A DNA stretch of 64,000 bases from Burkholderiales bacterium. Its GTDB lineage: Bacteria; Pseudomonadota; Gammaproteobacteria; Burkholderiales; Burkholderiaceae_C. Positions 40,921 to 52,843 of this stretch are shown in pieces. The notes beneath the pieces were generated by a model. That model did no database searches. It had not been told where the DNA came from and saw only the letters and a program-made list of their open reading frames with translations. Within the stretch, counting starts at the first letter, position 1, and every line of letters starts with the position of its first letter. The position numbers were made by a program, and so were the translations under genes. Location of the stretch: positions 124,001 through 188,000 of the forward strand of contig JACRPO010000007.1 of NCBI GenBank assembly GCA_016223165.1. The letters are read 5' to 3'.

Positions 40921-41835
40921 ATGCCATCGCCCTCGCTCAAGCCTTTCCCCATCCCCCTGGTGGCCGGCCCCGGCTCGCAGGAAGACGAGGCGCCCGGCTA
41001 CCTGCCGATGCCGCAAGGCATGAGCACCTACCAGCCGCCGCCGCTGCCTGAGCCCGAGGCGCTGGCCGCGCACCGCGGCTGCGTGCGCGTGCTCGAAGAA
41101 GCGCTCGCGGCGCTGCGGGCCCTTGCCGGCGCGGCGCTGCCCGGCGCCCCCACGCGCACGATCGACCTCGCCGGCCTCGACCCGGCGGACCGGCGGCTGC
41201 TCAACCAGGTGCTGGGCGAAGGCGAGGTGGCCGCCCAGGTCCTCACCGTGCCCGGCGGCGCGGCGGCCGATGCGCGCGTGCGCGTGCAGGAGTCGGTCTT
41301 CGCCGGCGTCTGGCGTGTGCTGCACCTGGACGCCGACGGCCTGGTGCGAGGCGACCGGCTCGAGGTGGGTGCGGTGCCGCAGCCGCTGCTCGATGCCGCG
41401 GTCGAGGACGGCATCCGCCCCGCGCCGGTGACGGAGCCCGCGCCTGAAGGCGTGATGAACGCCCCTTCGCTGCTGGCCGAGCTGGCCGAACGGCGGCGCC
41501 TGTGGAAGCCGGGCGACGCGCCGCACGTCATCAACCTCACGCTGCTGCCGCTCAGCGCCGGCGACTCCGAGCACCTGACGCGGCAGATCGGCGAAGGGCG
41601 CGTGCTCATCCTCTCGCGCGGCTACGGCAACTGCCGCATCGTCGATACGCGCTGGCCGCGCACCTGGCGCGTCACCTACTTCAACAGCACCGACATGATC
41701 ATCCTCGACACGCTGGAGGTGTGCCGCGTGCCCGAGGTGGCCTGTGCCTCGCTGGAGGACCTCGAGGACTCGGCCGAGCGCGTGGCCGAGGTGCTCGAGT
41801 GGGTGCAGGACGAAGAGCGGTCGCGTCGGGGCTGA
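40921..41835 (+). CDS. hoxQ: HoxQ/HyaF-type hydrogenase assembly protein
   Basis: This is a 304-residue cytosolic protein of the HyaF/HupH family, needed with HoxO for maturation or export of the small subunit. Recognisable parts are the N-terminal KPFPIPLVAGPGSQ and YLPMPQGMSTYQPPPLPEPE, LLNQVLGEGEVAAQVL, IQESVFAGVWRV-like (VQESVFAGVWRVLH), and the C-terminal SRGYGNCRIVDTRWPRTWRVTYFNSTD plus LDTLEVCRVPEVACASLEDLEDSAER. It follows hoxO by 22 bases, and hoxR begins 60 bases later. Confidence 0.95.
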   Translation: MPSPSLKPFPIPLVAGPGSQEDEAPGYLPMPQGMSTYQPPPLPEPEALAAHRGCVRVLEEALAALRALAGAALPGAPTRTIDLAGLDPADRRLLNQVLGEGEVAAQVLTVPGGAAADARVRVQESVFAGVWRVLHLDADGLVRGDRLEVGAVPQPLLDAAVEDGIRPAPVTEPAPEGVMNAPSLLAELAERRRLWKPGDAPHVINLTLLPLSAGDSEHLTRQIGEGRVLILSRGYGNCRIVDTRWPRTWRVTYFNSTDMIILDTLEVCRVPEVACASLEDLEDSAERVAEVLEWVQDEERSRRG

Positions 41836-41895
41836 AGCGCCGGCGAAGAGACGAGCCCTGAGGAGCCCGGAAGAACGCCGGACGAGCCGATCGTG

Positions 41896-42123
41896 ATGAA
41901 CACCTTCGAAGGCAGCTACCTCGGCGACCGCGCGCGCATCGCGCCCGGCGCGCTCCTGGAATGCAAGATCTGCTGGTACCGCTACGACCCGGCCGCCGGC
42001 GACCCGCAGTGGCAGGTGCCGGCGGGCACCCCGTTCGCGGCGCTGCCGCCGCACTGGTGCTGCCCGCAGTGCGAGGGCGCGGCCGAGCAGTTCATGGTCG
42101 TCGACGACGCAGGCGCGCGGTGA
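41896..42123 (+). CDS. hoxR: Rubredoxin-like hydrogenase accessory protein HoxR
   Basis: This is a 75-residue one-domain rubredoxin with a short N-terminal extension. The four iron ligands are in CKIC (about 23-26) and CPQC (about 55-58), with WYRYDPAAGD and GTPFAALPPHWCCP matching rubredoxin. It has a role in assembly of the small-subunit clusters under high oxygen in Ralstonia-type operons. The start is ambiguous between GTG 41893 and ATG 41896. It is coupled to hoxT by a GTGA overlap. Confidence 0.95.
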   Translation: MNTFEGSYLGDRARIAPGALLECKICWYRYDPAAGDPQWQVPAGTPFAALPPHWCCPQCEGAAEQFMVVDDAGAR

Positions 42124-42743
42124 GTGCAGGCCACGGCGCGAGCGGCGCCGACGCCACTTCGCAGCCGCGGGTGAGCACGAGGCTGGCGGCGCGCGTGCGC
42201 GAACTCGAACACCTCTTTCGCCGCATCGAGGCCACGCGCATGGCCGGGCTCGGCCTCACGCACCCGCTGCTCGCCGTCGCGGCCGTCGGCTTCGCGCCCG
42301 AGCCCGTGGGTGGAGCGGCGGGGGTGCTGGTGACGCCCTGGTTCATGAACCTCGTCTGGCTGCCCGACGACGAGCCGTGCGAGCGCATGGCCGATGAGGT
42401 GCCGGCGGCCATGCCGCTCGCGACGGGTGCGTCACGCAGCCGACGCATCGGCCCGGAGACCATCGAGTTCCTCGGTGCGCACGAAGCGGGCTTCGGTGCC
42501 TTCGAGACCTGTTCGCTGTTTTCGCCGATGTTCGAGTTCACCGACCAGGCGGCGGCGCTCGCCACGGCCGAGGCGGTGATGCAGCTGCTGCGCCCAGGGC
42601 CGGCGCAGGCGACGGGCGCGCCGCCCGCGGCCGCCGAGCGCTTCGGGCAAGCGATCGAGAAGCTCCGCGCCGCGCCGTTCGATCCGCTCGGCGAACCGGC
42701 CCCGGCGCGCCGCGCCTTCCTGCTCGGCCGGCGCGCCGCCTGA
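42120..42743 (+). CDS. hoxT: HybE/HoxT-family hydrogenase assembly chaperone
   Basis: This is a 207-residue protein. The HybE/HupJ signature VLVTPWFMNLVWLP sits around residues 66-80, followed by EFLGAHEAGFGAFETCSLFSPMFEFTDQAAALATAEAVM. Such proteins bind the Tat signal/small subunit or the large subunit and coordinate final assembly. The GTG start at 42120 overlaps the hoxR stop (GTGA), which argues for this start; no alternative Met lies nearby. It precedes hoxV by 21 bases. Confidence 0.9.
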   Translation: MSAGHGASGADATSQPRVSTRLAARVRELEHLFRRIEATRMAGLGLTHPLLAVAAVGFAPEPVGGAAGVLVTPWFMNLVWLPDDEPCERMADEVPAAMPLATGASRSRRIGPETIEFLGAHEAGFGAFETCSLFSPMFEFTDQAAALATAEAVMQLLRPGPAQATGAPPAAAERFGQAIEKLRAAPFDPLGEPAPARRAFLLGRRAA

Positions 42744-42764
42744 AGAGCCGCGGCGCGTGGGCAC

Positions 42765-44075
42765 ATGACCGCGACTGCCTCGCCTCTCGAAGCGGCCCTG
42801 TGGCTGCGCGCGGACGCGGCCGGCTGGACGCTGCACAGCACGCGGCAGGAGTGGGCGACGCGCCTGCTGCGCGGGCGCCCCGCTGCCGATGCACCGCGCC
42901 TCCTGCCGAGCCTGTATTCGCTTTGCGGCGGGGCGCACGGCATCGCGGCCCGGCATGCCGTGGCGGCGGCGCAGGGCGTGGCACCGGCAGCGGCAGCGGC
43001 GCCGGGCGAGCGCATCGCTGCGCCAGACGGCGCGGCCGCGCAGGCGCTTCGGCTCGACACCTTGCGCGAGCACCTGCGCCGGCTATGGCTCGAGGCGCCG
43101 CGGCAGGCCCAGCCCGGCCCGGCACAGGCGCCGCCGCCCGGCGTGCCTGCGGCGTCCGGCGCCGCGGCTGCAGCCGCGGCGGCGGCGCTGGCCGCATGTC
43201 CGCTCATGGCCGCCGGCGACGCCCCCAGCACAGAAGTCCTCGCCGCCGGCCGCCGCTGGGTGGAGACGCACGTGCTCGACGCTGGCGTCGACGAATGGCT
43301 CGTCGCCTGGGCGCACGACGCGCCCGCTTTCGCCGCGCGCTGGGCCGGCAGTGGCGGGCTCTGGCCGGCACGTTGGCTCTCAGCGATGCGCCGGCACCTG
43401 GGCGAACTTCGACAGCCGGTGCAGGCAGTGCAGGCAGTGAAGGCAGTGCAGGCAGTGAACACGGCGCAGCCGTCGCAGCCCGCGCCGACCGCGAGCGAGG
43501 CCCCGCCTGCGCCGGTGCTGCAGCAACTGGCCCGCAGCCTGCGCACCTCGCCGGCCTTCGCCCTCTCGCCGACGCTGGACGGGCACCCTGCCGAGACGGG
43601 CTGCTGGACGCGCGCGGCCGATCCGTGTGCGCACGCGGGCTCGCAGGCTTATGCACCCCTGTGGATGCGCCACGCCGCGCGCCTGGCCGAAGTGGCGCAT
43701 CTCGCCGGCCCGGGCGGCGAGCACTGGCTCGCGCAGGGCGCGCTCGCCACCGGCACGCGCGAGGGCCTCGGCTGGTGCGAGATGGCGCGCGGCCTGCTGG
43801 TGCATTGGCTGGCGCTGGACGAGCAGGGCCGCATCGCCCGCTATCACGTGCTGGCGCCCACGGAGTGGAACTTCCACCCGCAAGGCGGCGCCGCGCGGCT
43901 GCTGACGCGCCTGGCGTCTGCGGCTACCGCGGCCACCTCGGCTGCGGCCAGGGTTAGCGAGGGGGCGGCAGCACCGCCCGCACTTGATTTTGCGCAGACC
44001 CTGGCCGTGGCTGCTGCCTACGATCCCTGCGTGGCCTTGCACATCGAGCCCACGGCAATCACCCCATGGCAATGA
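42765..44075 (+). CDS. hoxV: HoxV/HupK scaffold-like hydrogenase protein
   Basis: This is a 436-residue cytosolic protein distantly resembling a hydrogenase large subunit: LYSLCGGAHG (Cys54) mirrors the N-terminal metal motif, and YDPCVALHIE (Cys422) the C-terminal one, with the second cysteine of each pair missing. In Ralstonia HoxV serves as a scaffold for the Fe(CN)2CO unit with HoxL. The N-terminal half contains Ala/Pro-rich stretches, and 43419-43454 holds four copies of a 9-base repeat (gtgcaggca-like) encoding VQAVQAVKAVQAV. It is followed 45 bases later by hypA. Confidence 0.88.
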   Translation: MTATASPLEAALWLRADAAGWTLHSTRQEWATRLLRGRPAADAPRLLPSLYSLCGGAHGIAARHAVAAAQGVAPAAAAAPGERIAAPDGAAAQALRLDTLREHLRRLWLEAPRQAQPGPAQAPPPGVPAASGAAAAAAAAALAACPLMAAGDAPSTEVLAAGRRWVETHVLDAGVDEWLVAWAHDAPAFAARWAGSGGLWPARWLSAMRRHLGELRQPVQAVQAVKAVQAVNTAQPSQPAPTASEAPPAPVLQQLARSLRTSPAFALSPTLDGHPAETGCWTRAADPCAHAGSQAYAPLWMRHAARLAEVAHLAGPGGEHWLAQGALATGTREGLGWCEMARGLLVHWLALDEQGRIARYHVLAPTEWNFHPQGGAARLLTRLASAATAATSAAARVSEGAAAPPALDFAQTLAVAAAYDPCVALHIEPTAITPWQ

Positions 44076-44120
44076 GATGGCCGGCCATCGCCGCACTCCC
44101 CCGCCGCCGAGGCTCGCACC

Positions 44121-44468
44121 ATGCATGAGATGAGCCTCGCGGGCGGCGTCCTGCGCGTCGTCGAGGAGGCGGCCGCGCGCGAGCGCTTCGCGCGCGTTCG
44201 GCACCTGCGGCTGGAGGCCGGCGCGCTGGCCGGCGTCGAGGTGCGCGCGCTGCGCTTCGCGCTCGAAGCCATCGCGCCGGGCACCTGCCTCGAAGACGCC
44301 GAGATCGAGATCCACGAGGCGCCGGGCCAGGCCTGGTGCCTGCGCTGCGCGCAGGCGGTGGCCATCGCCAGCCGCAGCGACGCCTGCCCGCGCTGTGGCG
44401 GCTACCAACTGCAGCCCACCGGCGGCACCGAGCTGAAGGTGCGCGACCTCGTGGTGCTGGACGCCTGA
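44121..44468 (+). CDS. hypA: Hydrogenase nickel-incorporation protein HypA
   Basis: This is a 115-residue metallochaperone that delivers nickel with HypB. The N-terminal MHEMSL carries His2, the nickel ligand. The zinc site is Cys73/Cys76 (WCLRC) and Cys89/Cys92 (CPRC), and the chain ends [15 protein letters not shown]. It precedes hypB by 20 bases. Confidence 0.97.
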   Translation: MHEMSLAGGVLRVVEEAAARERFARVRHLRLEAGALAGVEVRALRFALEAIAPGTCLEDAEIEIHEAPGQAWCLRCAQAVAIASRSDACPRCGGYQLQPTGGTELKVRDLVVLDA

Positions 44469-44488
44469 AGGGCGAGGGAGACAAGCCG

Positions 44489-45475
44489 ATGTGTGTAGTT
44501 TGCGGATGCAGCGCGACGGGGGCAACGCCCGGGTCGGCCACCGCCCCGCGCGTGCACCCCGCCACCGGCGACCTGCACTACGGCCAGGGTGCCGCGCGCG
44601 TGTCGGTCCCGGGCATGAGCCAGGCGCGCGCCATCAAGCTCGAGGCGGACGTGCTCGGCGAGAACAACCGCCTCGCGGCGATCAACCGCGGGCACTTCGC
44701 GAGCCACGGCATCCGCGCGCTCAACCTCGTTTCGAGCCCCGGCTCGGGCAAGACGACGCTGCTGTGCGCCACGATCGCCGCGCTGCGCCAGCGCGCGCCG
44801 GCGCTGCCGGTGGCGGTGATCGAGGGCGACCAGCAGACCAGCCACGATGCCGACCGCATCCGCGCCAGCGGCGCGCCGGCCATCCAGGTCAACACCGGCA
44901 AGGGCTGCCACCTCGACGCGCAGATGGTCGCCGAGGCTTTCGCGCGGCTGCCGCTGCATGGCCCGCATCCGCACGCGGCGACGGCGACGACGACGGCGGC
45001 GCCGGCCCACGCCCACGTGCACGTGCACGTGCACGAACATGAGCACGTGCACGCACATGCGCACGGGCATGTTCACGAGCACGATCAGGACCACGACCAC
45101 GATCAAGCGCTCGCGCTCGCGCACGCGCATGCGCACGCCGATGCCGGCGGCCTGCTCTTCATCGAGAACGTCGGCAACCTCGTCTGCCCCGCGATGTGGG
45201 ACCTGGGCGAGGAGGCCAAGGTGGCCATCCTCTCCGTCACCGAAGGCGAGGACAAGCCGCTCAAGTACCCGGACATGTTCGCCGCCGCGCGCCTGATGGT
45301 GCTGAACAAGGTCGACCTGCTGCCGCACGTCGACTTCGACATCCCGCGCTGCATCGACTACGCACGGCGCGTCAACCCGGGCATCGAGGTGCTGCTCGTG
45401 TCGGCGCGTTCGGGCGTGGGCATGCCGGCATGGCTCGACTGGCTGCTCGCCGAGCGCTCGCTCGTGCCGGCATGA
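44489..45475 (+). CDS. hypB: Hydrogenase nickel GTPase HypB with internal His-rich insertion
   Basis: This is a 328-residue GTPase that drives nickel insertion. The N-terminus is MCVVCGC (CxxCGC nickel motif). The P-loop is SSPGSGKTT (82-90), and other G motifs are EGDQQTS and [11 protein letters not shown]. The nickel-binding [11 protein letters not shown] places Cys140/His141 at the dimer interface. The His-rich region, normally between the CxxCGC motif and the GTPase domain, here lies at residues 157-216 inside the G domain, between the LPLHG strand end and [13 protein letters not shown]; it has 21 histidines, many as [23 protein letters not shown] pairs. Overlap with hypF is four bases (ATGA). 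Confidence 0.96.
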   Translation: MCVVCGCSATGATPGSATAPRVHPATGDLHYGQGAARVSVPGMSQARAIKLEADVLGENNRLAAINRGHFASHGIRALNLVSSPGSGKTTLLCATIAALRQRAPALPVAVIEGDQQTSHDADRIRASGAPAIQVNTGKGCHLDAQMVAEAFARLPLHGPHPHAATATTTAAPAHAHVHVHVHEHEHVHAHAHGHVHEHDQDHDHDQALALAHAHAHADAGGLLFIENVGNLVCPAMWDLGEEAKVAILSVTEGEDKPLKYPDMFAAARLMVLNKVDLLPHVDFDIPRCIDYARRVNPGIEVLLVSARSGVGMPAWLDWLLAERSLVPA

Positions 45476-46764
45476 CGACGGGGCGCGCCGTGGTGGGGGG
45501 CGCCGATGCCGTGGCCGGGCTCGGCGTCGCGGCCGGTGCCGCCCACGGCTGGCAGCGCACGCGTGTCGCGCGCGCGGCGCCGGCGCGCGTGCTGGCCTTC
45601 GGCGCCTTCCTGAAGAACCGCGCCTGCCTGCTGCAGGGCCGCGAGGTGCTCTGGTCACCCGAGCATGGCGACCTCGGCACGCCGGCGGCCTGCGCCGCGC
45701 TTTCTGAATCGGCCGAGGCCCTGCTGCGCGAGGCGCGCGCGACCTTCACGGCCGGCGGCCGAATCGACGCCGTCGCGCACGACCTGCACCCCGACTTCCA
45801 CAGCACGCGCCTGGCGCTCGAAGTGGCCGCGCGGCTGGACGTTCCGGCCATCGCCGTGCAGCACCACCATGCCCACGTGGCGGTCGTCCAGGCCGAGCAG
45901 GGCTGGGGCATGGGACAGGCGCGGCCGCTGCTCGGCCTCGCGCTCGACGGCGTCGGCCTGGGCACCGACGGCCTCGCCTGGGGCGGCGAGGTGCTGCGCG
46001 TCGCCGGGCCCACGTTCGAGCGCGTCGCGCACCTGCCGCTGCTGCCGCTGCCGGGTGGCGATGCCGCAGCGCGCGAGCCGTGGCGGCTCGTCGCCGCGCT
46101 GCTGCACGCGGCCGGCCGCCGCAGCGAGATCGGCGCGCGCCTGGCGCCGCAGGTGGGCGCGCCGCTCGCCCACGGCGTGGCCACGCTGCTCGCGCGCAAC
46201 CTGCACTGCCCGCGCACGAGCAGCGCCGGGCGCTGGTTCGATGCCGCCGCGGGGGCGCTCGGCCTGAGCCTTTGCCAGTCGCACGAGGCCGAGGCCGCGA
46301 TGGCGCTCGAAGCCGCGGCCACGGCCTGGCTGCAGGCGAACCCGGGGCACGCCGAACCCGCGGCGGCGGCGCTCGACCTGCGCTCCCTCGTCACCTCGCT
46401 GCTGGACGAGCGCGATGCCGGCCGCGGCGCGGCGCGCTTCCACATCGCGCTGGCGCGCTGGCTCGTCGGGCAGGTGGCCGAGGCGAACAAGGCCGGCACC
46501 GCCCGCATCACCGGCACCCCCGGCGGCGCCGATGTCGCCGATGTGGTTCTTGGCGGCGGCTGCTTCTTCAACCGCCTGCTCGGCCGCGAGGTCGAGGCGG
46601 GGCTCGCCGCCGCCGGCCACCGCGTCTGGCGCCCGCTCACCGTGGGCGTGGGCGATGCCGGGCTCGCGCTCGGCCAGGCCTGGGTCGCGGCCCTGCAGGT
46701 GAAACGCGACGCGGCGGCACCCGCGCACCACGCCACCGAACCGGCCTTGGCCGAGGAGGCCTGA
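45472..46764 (+). CDS. hypF: Truncated HypF (carbamoyltransferase domain only)
   Basis: This is a 430-residue protein matching only the C-terminal Kae1/TobZ-like carbamoyltransferase part of HypF (usual length about 750). Recognisable segments are [30 protein letters not shown] (metal ligands), [24 protein letters not shown] and [11 protein letters not shown]. The acylphosphatase, zinc-finger and YrdC-like adenylation domains are absent and no remnant is seen upstream. The short form is known in the same operon of Ralstonia eutropha (HypF1), where another full HypF copy exists. So it may need a second hypF elsewhere to make the carbamoyl donor for cyanide ligands. It is coupled to hypB. Confidence 0.9.
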   Translation: MTTGRAVVGGADAVAGLGVAAGAAHGWQRTRVARAAPARVLAFGAFLKNRACLLQGREVLWSPEHGDLGTPAACAALSESAEALLREARATFTAGGRIDAVAHDLHPDFHSTRLALEVAARLDVPAIAVQHHHAHVAVVQAEQGWGMGQARPLLGLALDGVGLGTDGLAWGGEVLRVAGPTFERVAHLPLLPLPGGDAAAREPWRLVAALLHAAGRRSEIGARLAPQVGAPLAHGVATLLARNLHCPRTSSAGRWFDAAAGALGLSLCQSHEAEAAMALEAAATAWLQANPGHAEPAAAALDLRSLVTSLLDERDAGRGAARFHIALARWLVGQVAEANKAGTARITGTPGGADVADVVLGGGCFFNRLLGREVEAGLAAAGHRVWRPLTVGVGDAGLALGQAWVAALQVKRDAAAPAHHATEPALAEEA

Positions 46765-46767
46765 ACC

Positions 46768-47018
46768 ATGTGTCTCGCCCTGCCGGCGCGCGTGACGGCC
46801 CTGCTCGAAGGCGAGCAGGCGCAGATCGACCTCGGCGGCGTTCGCAAGACGGTCTCGATCGCGCTCGTGCCCGATGCCGCCGTCGGCGACTACGTGATCG
46901 TGCATGTCGGCCACGCCATCGGCCGCCTCGACGCCGAGGAGGCCCGGCGCACGCTGGCCCTGTTCGCCGAGCTGGGCGGGGCCGCCGGCGCGCCGGCGCC
47001 GGCCGGCGAGGTGGCGAC

Positions 47019-47022
<4 letters not shown>
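46768..47022 (+). CDS. hypC: Hydrogenase assembly chaperone HypC
   Basis: This is an 84-residue protein that starts MCLALPARV, with Cys2 as the iron ligand. It contains QIDLGGVRKTVSIALV and VGDYVIVHVGHAIGRLDAEEARRTL, the HypC/HupF barrel. It scaffolds Fe(CN)2CO with HypD. The start lies three bases after hypF and the stop overlaps hypD (ATGA). Confidence 0.97.
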
Positions 47023-48185
<1,163 letters not shown>

Positions 48186-48245
48186 GGGGCCGGATTCGCA
48201 GCGCCCCTTGCGGATGAATCGATGAAGCGCTGAACCGATGACGCG

Positions 48246-49298
48246 ATGAAGAAGCCCGACTACATCCGCCCGCTCGACATCAAGCACGGCCGCGTGGACA
48301 TGAACCACGGCGCCGGCGGCCGTGCCGGCGCGCAGCTGGTGGAGGAGATCTTCGCGCGCGCCTTCGACAACGCCGCGCTCCGGCAAGGCAACGACGGCGC
48401 ACTGCTCGACATCCCGGCCGGGCACCGGCTCGTCATGGCCACCGACGCGCATGTCATCTCGCCGCTGTTCTTTCCCGGCGGCGACATCGGCTGCCTCAGC
48501 GTGCACGGCACCGTGAACGACGTGGCCATGCTCGGCGCCAGGCCGCTGTACCTGGCGGCCAGCTTCATCCTCGAGGAGGGCTTCGCGCTCGCCGACCTGA
48601 AGCGCATCGCCGACTCGATGGCCGCCGCCGCGCGCGAGGCCGGCGTCGCGGTGGTCACCGGCGACACCAAGGTGGTGGAGCAGGGCAAGGGCGACAGCGT
48701 GTTCATCAGCACCACCGGCGTCGGCGTCGTGCCCATCGGCCGCGAGATCGGCGGCGCCAATGCCCGACCCGGCGATGTCGTGCTCGTCTCCGGCCCCATC
48801 GGCGACCATGGCGTGGCCATCCTGTCGCTGCGCGAGTCGCTGGAGTTCGAGACCACCATCGAGAGCGACACCGCGGCACTGCACGGCCTCGTCGCGGCGA
48901 TGCTGGCCGCCGCGCCCGAGGGCGCCGTGCGCACGCTGCGCGACCCCACGCGCGGCGGGCTGGCGACGACGCTCAACGAGATCGCGCGCCAGTCGTCGGT
49001 GGGCATGCTGCTCGAGGAGGCGGCCGTTCCGGTGCGGGCGCAGGTGGAGGCGGCCTGCGAGCTGCTCGGGCTCGACCCGCTGTACATCGCCAACGAGGGC
49101 AAGCTCGTCGCCATCGTCGCGCCGGCGCACGCCGGCGCGGTGCTCGCCGCGATGCGCGAACACCCGCTCGGGCGCGAGGCCGCGCGCATCGGCGTCGTGC
49201 AGGAGGACGCGCACCGCTTCGTGCAGATGGCCACGCGCTTCGGCGGCAGGCGCGTCGTCGACTGGCTCTCGGGCGAGCCGCTGCCGCGCATCTGCTGA
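48246..49298 (+). CDS. hypE: Carbamoyl dehydratase HypE
   Basis: This is a 350-residue enzyme that dehydrates the carbamoyl group on its C-terminal cysteine to a thiocyanate, the cyanide donor. The AIR-synthase-type ATP-binding region includes MNHGAGGRA, DGALLDIP, SVHGTVNDVAMLGARP, VTGDTKVVEQGK and GDHGVAI. The chain ends Pro-Arg-Ile-Cys, with the functional terminal Cys350 exposed. It lies 60 bases after hypD and 64 before hypX. Confidence 0.98.
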   Translation: MKKPDYIRPLDIKHGRVDMNHGAGGRAGAQLVEEIFARAFDNAALRQGNDGALLDIPAGHRLVMATDAHVISPLFFPGGDIGCLSVHGTVNDVAMLGARPLYLAASFILEEGFALADLKRIADSMAAAAREAGVAVVTGDTKVVEQGKGDSVFISTTGVGVVPIGREIGGANARPGDVVLVSGPIGDHGVAILSLRESLEFETTIESDTAALHGLVAAMLAAAPEGAVRTLRDPTRGGLATTLNEIARQSSVGMLLEEAAVPVRAQVEAACELLGLDPLYIANEGKLVAIVAPAHAGAVLAAMREHPLGREAARIGVVQEDAHRFVQMATRFGGRRVVDWLSGEPLPRIC

Positions 49299-49362
49299 GC
49301 GCCGCACGGCAGCACTCGGCCACTCATCAAGTCGCCCGCCGCCCGCCGCACGCCGCCGCACC

Positions 49363-51189
49363 GTGAAGATCCTGCTCCTCGCGCACGCCTTCAACAGCCT
49401 CGCGCAGCGCCTCTTCGTCGCGCTGCGCGAAGCCGGCCACGAGGTCTCGGTGGAGCTCGACATCGCCGATGCCGTCACCGAAGAGGCGGTGGCGTTGTGG
49501 AACCCCGAGGTGGTGATCGCCCCGTTCCTGAAGCGGCGCATCCCCGAGTCGGTGTGGTCGCGGCGGCTGTGCCTCGTCGTGCACCCCGGGCCGCCGGGCG
49601 ACCGCGGGCCCGCGGCGCTCGACTGGGCCTTGCTGCAGGGCCGGCGCGAGTGGGGCGTGACGGTGCTGCAGGCGGTGCAGGACTTCGATGCCGGCCCGGT
49701 GTGGGCCTGGCGCGGCTTTGCCGTGCCCGACGGCCTGGACAAGGCGAGCCTGTACCGGCGCGCCGTGTGCGAGGCCGCCGTGCCCGCGGTGATGGAGGCG
49801 CTGGCGCGCGTGGTGCCGGGCTCGGCGGTGCCGGCGCCGGTGGCGGCACCGGCGCTGGCCGGCCTCGGGTGGCAGCCGCCGGTGGGTCCTGGGCAACGCG
49901 CCATCGACTGGCAGCGCCAGGGCAGCGCGGAGGTGCTGCGCCGCATCCGCAGCGCCGACAGCCACCCGGGTGCGCAGGGCGCGTTGTTCGGCGAGCCCTG
50001 CCGCCTGTTCGACGCGCACGAGACGACGGCGCGAACGCGTGCCTGGGTGCCGGCGTTCGACGAGGCGGCGCCGGGCACGGTGCTGGGCCGGCGCGGGCCC
50101 GGCCTGCTCGTGCGCACGCGCGACGGCGCGGTCTGGATCGGCCATGTCCGGCGCGACATGGCGCGCACTCGCGCGCTCGGCGCCGGCGACCTCGGCGACG
50201 TCGGCGGCCGCGAGCCCGCGACGGCGCTGAAGCTGCCCGCCACGCGCGCCTTCGCCGTCGAGTCGGCCGGCCTGCCCGAGCTCGGCGTGCCGCTGCACCG
50301 CGACGACATCGGCGGCGAGGAAGAGTGGGACGAGCTGCGCTACCTGGAGCGCGGGCCGCCGGGCGCCCGCGTCGGCTGGCTCGAGTTCCACTTCCACAAC
50401 GGCGCCCTCTCCGAGCGCCAGGCGGCGCGGCTGATCGAGGCCCTGGCCTTCGCACGCCACCGCGATGCACGCGTGCTCGTGCTGGCCGGCGGGCCCGACT
50501 TCTTCTGCAACGGCATCCACCTGCACGAGATCGAGGCCGCTGCGCACGCGGCGGACGACAGCGCCGCCGACGCCTCGATGCGCCACATCGAGGCGATGGA
50601 CGACGTCTGCCTGGCGATCCTGCAGATGACCGACCGCCTCACGGTGAGCGTGCTGCGTGGCAATGCCGGCGCCGGCGGCTGCTTCCTCGCGCTCGCCGCA
50701 GACCGCGTGTGGCTGCGCGAAGGCGTGGTGCTGAACCCGCACTACCGCAACATGGGCAACCTGCACGGCAGCGAATACTGGACCTACCTGTTGCCGCGCC
50801 GCGCCGGCGCCGAGAAGGCGCGCTCGCTGATGCGCGAGCGGCTGCCCATGGGTGCGCGCGCCGCGGTCGGCGCCGGGCTGGCCGACGAAGTGCTCGTGCC
50901 CGGGGACGGCGCCGCGCCGTCGGCGCTGCAGGCCTTCGAAGCGCTGGCCTGGCAGCGCGCGCTGCAACTCGCCGCCGCCCCCGACATCGCCGTGCAGGTC
51001 GGCGCCAAGGCCGCACGCCGCGCCACCGACGAGGCCGCCAGGCCGCTGGCCGCCTATCGCGCCGAGGAGCTCGCGCAGATGCGGCGCAACTTCTACGGCT
51101 TCGACCCCAGCTACCACGTGGCGCGCCACCACTTCGTGCATCGCAAGCCGCATGCGCGCACGCCGCGCCAGATCGCGCTGCACCGCTGA
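49363..51189 (+). CDS. hypX: HypX/HoxX, CO-ligand synthesis from formyl-tetrahydrofolate
   Basis: This is a 608-residue two-domain enzyme. The N-terminal part (about 1-270) resembles formyltransferases, with LCLVVHPGPPGDRGPAALDW, WGVTVLQAVQDFDAGPVWAW and the C-terminal formyltransferase subdomain. The C-terminal part (about 300-608) resembles crotonases, with ALAFARHRDARVLVLAGG, FFCNGIHLHEIE, LRGNAGAGGCFLALAADRVW and NLHGSEYWTYLLPRR. It turns formyl-THF into CO for the active site under aerobic conditions. The start is GTG at 49363. It ends FYGFDPSYH, typical of the family. It follows hypE directly and precedes hoxA, as in Ralstonia. Confidence 0.93.
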   Translation: MKILLLAHAFNSLAQRLFVALREAGHEVSVELDIADAVTEEAVALWNPEVVIAPFLKRRIPESVWSRRLCLVVHPGPPGDRGPAALDWALLQGRREWGVTVLQAVQDFDAGPVWAWRGFAVPDGLDKASLYRRAVCEAAVPAVMEALARVVPGSAVPAPVAAPALAGLGWQPPVGPGQRAIDWQRQGSAEVLRRIRSADSHPGAQGALFGEPCRLFDAHETTARTRAWVPAFDEAAPGTVLGRRGPGLLVRTRDGAVWIGHVRRDMARTRALGAGDLGDVGGREPATALKLPATRAFAVESAGLPELGVPLHRDDIGGEEEWDELRYLERGPPGARVGWLEFHFHNGALSERQAARLIEALAFARHRDARVLVLAGGPDFFCNGIHLHEIEAAAHAADDSAADASMRHIEAMDDVCLAILQMTDRLTVSVLRGNAGAGGCFLALAADRVWLREGVVLNPHYRNMGNLHGSEYWTYLLPRRAGAEKARSLMRERLPMGARAAVGAGLADEVLVPGDGAAPSALQAFEALAWQRALQLAAAPDIAVQVGAKAARRATDEAARPLAAYRAEELAQMRRNFYGFDPSYHVARHHFVHRKPHARTPRQIALHR

Positions 51190-51227
51190 AGAGGCCGAGA
51201 GGCCAGGATCCCCTCGAACGATCGCGC

Positions 51228-52793
<1,566 letters not shown>

Positions 52794-52843
52794 GCGATCC
52801 CGCCCTGACGCCGACCCCTGACTCCTGACCTGCCGGGCAAGAC

